NCBI GenBank assembly: GCA_030595925.1
Contig: JAUVLC010000125.1
Location: forward strand, 1-6,842
Direction of reading: 5' to 3'
Source: Clostridia bacterium
Lineage (GTDB): Bacteria; CBDUZB01; JAGLHV01
Length of the DNA: 6,842 bases
The notes under the pieces were generated by a model. That model was not told the DNA's origin. It was given only the letters and a program-made list of their open reading frames with translations, and made no database searches. Position numbers and translations under genes: made by a program. Shown here piece by piece: positions 1 to 3,862 of this stretch. Positions within the stretch are counted from its first letter, which is position 1, and each line of letters begins with the position of its first letter.

Positions 1-43
1 TTTAGTTCTTTGTTAGATTAGAAAAAATTTATATTTGATTTAA

Positions 44-71
44 ACCTGCCACTTTTAGTAAAGTGACAGGT
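44..71 (-). terminator. Probable terminator of the primase gene
   Basis: A near-perfect inverted repeat, CCTGCCACTTT (45-55) and AAAGTGACAGG (60-70), surrounds a 4-base loop. In minus-strand RNA the single imperfect position is a U-G wobble. An extra A-T pair (44/71) extends the stem to 12 bp. It starts 12 bases past the primase stop codon and is followed on the minus strand by TTTAAATC and, further on, a run of six T. The T tract is not immediate, so termination strength is uncertain. Confidence 0.55.
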
Positions 72-82
72 GGAAATATGGG

Positions 83-874
83 TTAAGGTTCTGTGGTAAA
101 CTTTCCGCAGGATTCAGTGGCAGAATTCACAGGAATACGCATCTGCCAGTCAATATCGATCTCGTTAGCAAGAGCTAAAGTATCTTTGTGAAATAACAAC
201 TTGCCGGCAGCTTTTCTAATTATTTCTCCTACTACGGGTTTACACGAATCAAGGCGTATTAGATTCTGTTCAGTCTCTGCAAAGAACCGGGGATCATCTG
301 ATAAGATGTCGAAAAAACAGCTCCAACATTCATACTTTCTATGTAATCCTAGAGGTAACTTAATTAAATTTCCAAAAGTGCGTTTCGCTGTTAAACGTCC
401 CTGTTTTGGAAAGAATTCAATTTCAAAAGCTAATTGTTTTTTTAATGCAACTCCAAATGCAACGGCTGTGGCTCCATCAATTGGATCAGATAGAAAAATC
501 CAAATATGATAACCACGGCCACCTGTTTCCTCCAATAAAATTGATTCACGTGGAATCCCAAACTTGCATAAACTGTCTAGTACCTCATGCAATTTATTCT
601 TCAAATAGTTGTATTTTTCATTTCGGTCATAAAAATTAACATGCTTAATATCGCTCTTTGGAATATCGAGATCAACACAAAAAAGGTGGCAACGACTTTC
701 CTTATTAAGCACATAGAGTCCAAAAGTTACATTTCCATCCAAGTGCTGACGTATGTAAAATTCATCAAGCGGCTTATAAACAGGAAAGTAGTAATCTTGA
801 ACTTGCTGAGCGAAATGATCCTCTCGACCTCGGAATAGCTGCAAATATAGATCAAGATTAGTTTTTTCATTCAT
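83..874 (-). CDS. Stand-alone TOTE-type archaeo-eukaryotic primase (AEP) domain protein
   Basis: Predicted primase-polymerase of the AEP superfamily, closest by motif to the AEP domain of TOTE conflict systems. AEP enzymes make or extend nucleic-acid strands with two metal ions. All expected landmarks are visible: the metal-binding DxD (VDLD, D68 and D70), the motif ETGGRGYHIW with H123 (the sxH-like motif), a third acidic position in IEFFPKQ (E153), and the family signature FGNLIKLPLGLH (167-178). At 263 residues it is essentially the AEP domain plus a short tail; the helicase and nuclease domains usually fused in TOTE proteins are absent. The ATG at 874 is preceded by AAGGAA (883-888) at good spacing. 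The gene lies about 190 bp downstream of a SIR2 gene on the same strand and is followed by a hairpin. Related small AEPs also occur near reverse transcriptases or CRISPR loci; none is visible here. The fold call is firm; the biological role is inferred. Confidence 0.85.
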   Translation of the reverse strand: MNEKTNLDLYLQLFRGREDHFAQQVQDYYFPVYKPLDEFYIRQHLDGNVTFGLYVLNKESRCHLFCVDLDIPKSDIKHVNFYDRNEKYNYLKNKLHEVLDSLCKFGIPRESILLEETGGRGYHIWIFLSDPIDGATAVAFGVALKKQLAFEIEFFPKQGRLTAKRTFGNLIKLPLGLHRKYECWSCFFDILSDDPRFFAETEQNLIRLDSCKPVVGEIIRKAAGKLLFHKDTLALANEIDIDWQMRIPVNSATESCGKFTTEP

Positions 875-882
875 TGATTATA

Positions 883-888
883 TTCCTT
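883..888 (-). promoter_or_regulatory. Shine-Dalgarno site of the primase gene
   Basis: AAGGAA on the minus strand, about 8 bases before the ATG at 874. It supports that start over the second ATG at 870, which is in another frame. Confidence 0.6.
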
Positions 889-981
889 AAATTCTGGTGC
901 ATGGCTTCCCTTATAACACTTATTTCATTATATCTTTTTAGTGTCATTAGTCACATTTGATTCCTTCAGATACTTATTCGT

Positions 982-1065
982 TTAACACACTAATAGGCTT
1001 TTCATTTCTTCTATCCACACTTTAAACTTTAAGATATGTTCCCTAACATCTTTAACTTTTTTCAT
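982..1065 (-). CDS. Possible 27-residue ORF overlapping the SIR2 stop codon (ATGA)
   Basis: The stop codon of the SIR2 gene (TGA, 1064-1062) overlaps an ATG at 1065-1063, giving an ATGA junction typical of translationally coupled genes. The ORF runs 27 codons to a TAA at 984-982. Its product begins MKKVKDVREHIL, is rich in Lys and Glu, contains one Trp and ends in Cys. No independent Shine-Dalgarno site is seen, so translation would depend on re-initiation after the SIR2 protein. I do not recognise it. It may be a true micro-gene, the surviving start of a deleted partner gene (SIR2 defence genes are often followed by a second gene), or chance in A/T-rich DNA. Confidence 0.25.
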   Translation of the reverse strand: MKKVKDVREHILKFKVWIEEMKSLLVC

Positions 1066-2063
1066 TTTTTTATTATATTAAAAAAATTTTTATAAACATT
1101 CTTGCATTCTTGACTTAAAGATTGATCTTTTGGAAATATTTTTAATAATTTATAAGGAAAATATCCGGTAAACCCATCATCAAAACTATTGAGCATAAAT
1201 TGGTTTTTGGGATGCTTATTATGAAAATTATCAATAGGCTCCGGATTTATTATATATAATTTCAATCCATTTTCTTTGATTGCCTTTTCTATTACACTAT
1301 TAATATGATCATCTCCAAATCCATACCCTATAATCAATAGTCTAACATTAGGACACATCAGAGTGTTCTTAAATATATCAAAATATAATGCAAGTAATGG
1401 TTCACCATTAATATCTTCTTCTTTTGATTTACCAATAATTAATCTTTGATCGCCCGAATCGCTTATCCAATTTTGAGATCCATGTAATTTAAAATAATAA
1501 AAACCATTTTTTTGTTGATAAAATTGTTCCCTAATATATCTAACTTTAGGCCCATCGGGTAATGTTAAATATTCACCAGATCCTGAAACTACATCATAAA
1601 TTGATGAAAACCAACCTTGTTTTATATTTATTCCAGGCATTGTGGGTTTTGTTCCATTATAATAGTGTCTTTCAAGAAAAAGGTCTTGATTTAGGGTAAA
1701 TATGAATCCTTTCTTATTTGATAATGAAAACTGATTTATTAATTTCTGTAAGTTATATATATTAATAGGATAAAGGGAATCTTCTCTAAAACTGTAATTC
1801 TTTACAATTACATCTAAATTTAAATAAACTTCATTTACAGCATTCTTGATAGCATTCTTTTCTTCAACAGAATAATTTCGGCTCATTATTGTAGAATATA
1901 CTGTTTCAAAATCAAAATTATTATTTATCATTAAATCCCTAACTCTTTTTTCTTTTTGAACACTTTCGTTATTAAATATTTCTGCACTCATATCTTTCGA
2001 TAAAGGAGCACCAAAATTATGCGTGAATCCAGCACCTGTTAATAATACATATTTATTATCCAC
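1062..2063 (-). CDS. SIR2-family (SIR2_2-like) NADase-type antiphage protein
   Basis: A 333-residue protein with a complete SIR2 Rossmann core. Visible motifs are the NAD-binding GAGFT (10-14), TLNQD (123-127) with the likely catalytic Asn N125, KLHGSQNW with the likely catalytic His H194, GYGFGDDHIN (246-255), and YIINPEP (270-276) near the adenine site. SIR2 proteins of this branch in bacterial defence systems (for example Dsr, SIR2-HerA, Thoeris ThsA) usually cleave NAD+ to stop phage growth rather than deacetylate proteins. There are no zinc-binding Cys pairs of classical deacetylase sirtuins, which fits NADase activity (inference). The protein is essentially the SIR2 domain with a short tail, so sensing of infection must come from that tail, oligomerisation or a partner. 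The start is GTG at 2063: it lies just upstream of the first beta-strand (YVLLTGAG) and has a strong SD. The gene is visibly more A/T-rich than clpB, consistent with transfer. Confidence 0.85.
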   Translation of the reverse strand: MDNKYVLLTGAGFTHNFGAPLSKDMSAEIFNNESVQKEKRVRDLMINNNFDFETVYSTIMSRNYSVEEKNAIKNAVNEVYLNLDVIVKNYSFREDSLYPINIYNLQKLINQFSLSNKKGFIFTLNQDLFLERHYYNGTKPTMPGINIKQGWFSSIYDVVSGSGEYLTLPDGPKVRYIREQFYQQKNGFYYFKLHGSQNWISDSGDQRLIIGKSKEEDINGEPLLALYFDIFKNTLMCPNVRLLIIGYGFGDDHINSVIEKAIKENGLKLYIINPEPIDNFHNKHPKNQFMLNSFDDGFTGYFPYKLLKIFPKDQSLSQECKNVYKNFFNIIKK

Positions 2064-2072
2064 TCTTTACAT

Positions 2073-2079
2073 CTCCTTT
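2073..2079 (-). promoter_or_regulatory. Shine-Dalgarno site fixing the GTG start of the SIR2 gene
   Basis: AAAGGAG on the minus strand, 9 bases before the GTG at 2063-2061. The nearby ATG is followed directly by TAA, and the next in-frame ATG (residue 26) would remove the NAD-binding GAGFT motif, so GTG is the credible start. TATAAT-like sequences at 2081-2091 lie too close to this site to be a convincing promoter with a normal leader. Confidence 0.7.
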
Positions 2080-2168
2080 TATTATATTATAGATTCACAT
2101 TTCTATTCCTGATAATTTATTAAGAAAAGAAAACCTATATATAAGAATAAGGCACACTCTTAAGGGAG

Positions 2169-2277
2169 AGATAGGGAACATTGCGTCCTTTTTTAACTAA
2201 TTATTATTTGTATTACTTTTGGTTCGTTTTTAGTTGTTTCTTCCCTTTTCCGGTATGATTTACTTATTCCACTTGAA
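2169..2277. repeat. Direct repeat copy 1 (109 bp, period 192)
   Basis: Matches 2361-2469 at a constant offset of 192 bases with only substitutions. Shared blocks include GATAGGG, TTGCGTC, AACTAATTATTATTTG, GGTTCGTTTTTAGTT and CTTATTCCACTT. The minus strand carries an open reading frame tail in this copy (see the transposase-like remnant). Confidence 0.85.
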
Positions 2278-2490
2278 CTCACTTTTCAATTCTTTTTCAA
2301 ATCTGCTTCCGCTTAAACCAAGATAATCTCTTCCTAAATTCACAAATACTGCCCTGGGACAGATAGGGGACGTTGCGTCTTTTAGGAACTAATTATTATT
2401 TGTGTTCCTTCTGGTTCGTTTTTAGTTTCTTCTTTCCCACTTCTATATAATTTGCTTATTCCACTTAAATTAATTTTAATATAACTTAAA
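2193..2490 (-). pseudogene. Degraded transposase-like C-terminal remnants, duplicated
   Basis: No intact gene is present, but minus-strand reading frames show protein-like order. Both 109-bp repeats read through SGISK, YR and TKNEP to QIIIS and then stop (stop codons at 2193-2195 and 2382-2384), and most differences between the copies keep the frame open. A further frame from about 2370 to the stop at 2260-2262 reads NLGRDYLGLSGSRFEKELK, which resembles a helix-turn-helix-like tail. After each stop follows a GACGCAA(C/T)GT(C/T)CCCTATCT motif. I recall motifs of this kind beside IS200-like or REP-associated tyrosine transposases in uncultured bacteria, but the catalytic HUH domain is not present, so the family is a guess. 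It is best read as two eroded element ends, with frames broken between segments. Confidence 0.4.
2361..2469. repeat. Direct repeat copy 2 (109 bp, period 192)
   Basis: Second copy of the unit at 2169-2277. The two are separated by 83 bases that contain the LGLSGS-type reading frame. Substitutions without indels suggest an old duplication of one element end or two insertions of the same element. Confidence 0.85.
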
Positions 2491-2501
2491 CATAAAGTCA
2501 A
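2473..2501 (-). promoter_or_regulatory. Possible weak promoter upstream of the SIR2 region
   Basis: TTGACT (2496-2501) and TAAAAT (2473-2478) on the minus strand are separated by 17 bases. In DNA this A/T-rich such pairs arise by chance. It would transcribe toward the SIR2 gene, but the leader would be about 400 bases and cross the transposase debris. Confidence 0.22.
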
Positions 2502-2579
2502 TTAAAATAAATTTGCACATATTTGTTATTTGATAGAGGGATGAATGATAGGGAAAAAGGGGGGGGTGTTTTAAAAAAG

Positions 2580-2710
2580 ATGGCTTGCCGCCAAAAACTT
2601 TTTAATGATACGGTCTGCCATGAACCACTCGCACAGCTTGCCATGTATTTGAACAAAATGCCATGAACTACTCGCTATGCTTGAGTACATGGCTAAAGAA
2701 TGGTACGCGC
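2580..2710. repeat. Degenerate copies of the 64-bp repeat family
   Basis: 2582-2643 (GGCTTGCCGCCA, then GTCTGCCATGAACCACTCG) is a diverged version of the 64-bp unit to its right. 2651-2692 contains two partly palindromic segments built from CCATG and CATGG with ACTACTCG and TTGAGTA between them. A run of eight G lies just left at 2559-2566. No protein or RNA gene is recognisable. Confidence 0.6.
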
Positions 2711-2860
2711 TCGGATACACGGCTCTCCGCCAATTTTCTTAACAATATAGTCTGCCATGAACCACTCGTTTCACTCGGGTACACGGCTCTCCGCCAATTT
2801 TCTTAACAATATAGTCTGCCATGAACCACTCGTTTCACTCGGGTACACGGCTCTCCGCCA
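2711..2860. repeat. Tandem 64-bp repeat array (about 2.3 near-exact copies)
   Basis: Units begin at 2711, 2775 and 2839 (TCGG(A/G)TACACGGCTCTCCGC) at an exact 64-bp period; the last is cut short where it meets the tRNA hairpin. Each unit contains GGCTCTCCGCCA (2721, 2785, 2849), whose last ten bases are identical to the 3' end of the neighbouring tRNA-Ser but lie in the opposite orientation, and a partly palindromic segment from GCCATGAACC to GGTACACGGC. Confidence 0.9.
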
Positions 2861-2885
2861 TAAACTAAAAGTTTATGGCGGAGAG
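2851..2885. repeat. Perfect 16-bp hairpin including the tRNA-Ser 3' end
   Basis: CTCTCCGCCATAAACT (2851-2866) and AGTTTATGGCGGAGAG (2870-2885) are exact inverted copies around a 3-base AAA loop. The right arm is the last ten tRNA bases plus six flanking bases. No T run follows on the minus strand, so it is not a standard terminator. Confidence 0.9.
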
Positions 2886-2966
2886 GGAGGGATTCGGACC
2901 CTCGAACGAGTTACCCCGTTACGCACTTTCCAGGCGCGCGCACTCGACCAACTATGCGACCTCTCC
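2876..2966 (-). tRNA. tRNA-Ser (anticodon GGA)
   Basis: A 91-nt class II tRNA on the minus strand, with CCA encoded. The acceptor stem GGAGAGG pairs with CCTCTCC, followed by discriminator G and CCA. The D stem is GCAT/GTGC. The anticodon stem CGCGC/GTGCG encloses loop CTGGAAA, giving anticodon GGA, which reads UCC and UCU serine codons. A long variable arm (stem AACG/CGTT) is the serine-type identity feature. The T stem GAGGG/CCCTC encloses the loop TCCGAAT, where the second loop base (position 55) is C rather than the nearly universal U. The 3' end faces the accessory region at lower coordinates, and its last bases recur inverted in the adjacent repeats. Confidence 0.93.
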
Positions 2967-2979
2967 GTAATGAAACACT

Positions 2980-3008
2980 ATACTACAAAAATATGGGAAA
3001 ATTGTCAA
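2980..3008 (-). promoter_or_regulatory. Sigma70-type promoter of tRNA-Ser
   Basis: On the minus strand, a perfect -35 TTGACA (3003-3008), a 17-base spacer and -10 TAGTAT (2980-2985). Transcription should begin near 2973, a few bases before the tRNA 5' end at 2966. Confidence 0.8.
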
Positions 3009-3025
3009 AAAATTTATTTTTTTTC

Positions 3026-3054
3026 TTGACAAAATTATGGTTAAAAGGTATCTT
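3026..3054 (+). promoter_or_regulatory. Sigma70-type promoter of a divergent transcript
   Basis: On the plus strand, a perfect -35 TTGACA (3026-3031), a 17-base spacer (3032-3048) and -10 TATCTT (3049-3054). The start would be near 3061. It lies back to back with the tRNA promoter; the two -35 boxes are only 17 bases apart. Confidence 0.62.
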
Positions 3055-3060
3055 AATAGT

Positions 3061-3162
3061 AGAGGCTTTGATTAAATTTGAAGGTTAAATGTTTTTAAAG
3101 GTTCCCACCTAATGAAAGAGCCCTCGGGCTTGTCTATGACTAGTTAGGTGGGTCATTTTTTT
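3061..3162 (+). ncRNA. Candidate orphan small RNA, about 100 nt
   Basis: A strong promoter and a strong terminator on the same strand delimit a transcript of about 100 nt with no convincing ORF and no plus-strand gene after it. The first 43 bases are A/T-rich and probably unstructured. The rest folds into a 9-bp stem, CCCACCTAA (3104-3112) with TTAGGTGGG (3144-3152), topped by a small hairpin AGCC-CTCG-GGCT (3119-3130). It does not show the conserved SRP RNA loop and is too short for a typical 6S RNA. Family unknown. It ends just before the convergent DUF3800 stop codon at 3174, so it could also affect that mRNA's 3' end. Confidence 0.45.
3104..3162 (+). terminator. Rho-independent terminator
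   Basis: A 9-bp perfect stem, CCCACCTAA/TTAGGTGGG, carries an inner AGCC/GGCT hairpin and is followed by TCA and seven T (3156-3162) on the plus strand. On the minus strand the stem is followed by AACCTTT, a weak tail, so it may partly stop clpB-DUF3800 transcripts as well. Confidence 0.75.
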
Positions 3163-3173
3163 GAATTAATAAT

Positions 3174-3824
3174 TTAATAATAAATAGTTGTTCCTTTTTT
3201 AAAGATTTCGAATTCACTTTTAACTTTAGTATTTATTTCATTGTATGGTCGAATATCTTTATGTTTTCCCCAATCTCCCATTTTTTTATAAATTGCCCAA
3301 CAGCAATAATCAGTTGCCTGTAAGCAAAAATGTGATTTGGAAGAATGATGTAAAATATGGAATTTATTTCTCTTTCCTAAGACTTTTCTTATTCCTTCTT
3401 TTAAACCCTTTTCAATATCTCTGCGTTTTTCTTTGAAGGGAATAGTATCAGTAAAAATAGTAACTTCTGTGGGAGTGTGTCTATAAAATATATATTTTAG
3501 AAGAATTTCATATACTTTTATATATAATTTTGTTGGATCTTGCAAGAAGGGATTAGTTTTTGTTTTTTCCACAATTATTGAATCTATTTCAAAGTCTTGA
3601 TTCTTGTTAAGAATTACGAAAACCTGATTTCTGACCAATTGTTTATCTTCAGTTGCATGAAAAAATTCAACATATTGACCTTCTTTTATAAGAGAATGTT
3701 TTAACTTATTTATATTATCCATTAAAATAAATGGTTTCTGGATTGTGAGAGCTGTAAAAACTAAGTACTGAGTTCCTTTTTGAGAAAAAACAAAATTACC
3801 TGATTCATCTAAAAATATATACAT
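3174..3824 (-). CDS. DUF3800 family protein (RNase H-like fold predicted)
   Basis: A 216-residue protein with the DUF3800 pattern: N-terminal FLDESGNF (D6, E7), a central VEFFHATE block (52-59), a beta-strand ending in an acid (TIFTD, D126), and the C-terminal SSKSHFCLQATDYCCWAIY block (161-179) with Q169 and D172. The spaced acids suggest an RNase H-like metal-dependent nuclease, but no activity is established for the family as far as I know. DUF3800 genes are frequent in mobile and defence-rich DNA. The ATG at 3824 has only a weak purine-rich upstream stretch instead of a clear SD. It lies 38 bases after clpB on the same strand with no terminator between, so co-transcription with the chaperone is likely. 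A functional link to ClpB is not implied. It is more A/T-rich than clpB. Confidence 0.8.
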   Translation of the reverse strand: MYIFLDESGNFVFSQKGTQYLVFTALTIQKPFILMDNINKLKHSLIKEGQYVEFFHATEDKQLVRNQVFVILNKNQDFEIDSIIVEKTKTNPFLQDPTKLYIKVYEILLKYIFYRHTPTEVTIFTDTIPFKEKRRDIEKGLKEGIRKVLGKRNKFHILHHSSKSHFCLQATDYCCWAIYKKMGDWGKHKDIRPYNEINTKVKSEFEIFKKGTTIYY

Positions 3825-3862
3825 ACAGTTCTATTTTTCTCTCTTTTTTACACTACTCTACA

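Noticed and set aside
201-838. Three overlapping plus-strand ORFs
   Set aside because: They lie opposite the well-supported primase gene, have no SD support and no recognisable domain.
928-956. Promoter for the primase gene (TATAAT with ATGTGA upstream)
   Set aside because: The -10 hexamer at 928-933 is perfect, but the -35 candidate matches only three of six bases, so it cannot be told from chance in this A/T-rich gap.
1062-2063. AbiH or classical sirtuin deacetylase
   Set aside because: The motif set (GAGFT, TLNQD, KLHGSQNW, GYGFGDDHIN) matches defence SIR2 proteins, and zinc-binding Cys pairs are missing.
2559-2566. Run of eight G as a regulatory or quadruplex element
   Set aside because: It is a single run without partner runs; homopolymer length is also prone to sequencing error.
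2757-3029. 90-codon plus-strand ORF across the repeat array and tRNA
   Set aside because: It is antisense to the tRNA-Ser; the GGIRTLERVTPL-type peptide is the familiar false translation of a tRNA-Ser complement.
3061-3162. 6S RNA, SRP RNA or a ribosomal-protein leader
   Set aside because: It is too short for 6S, lacks the SRP conserved loop, and has no gene downstream on the same strand.
3245-3436. 63-codon plus-strand ORF rich in Phe and Leu
   Set aside because: It is opposite the DUF3800 gene; the hydrophobic look comes from complementing Lys/Glu-rich codons.
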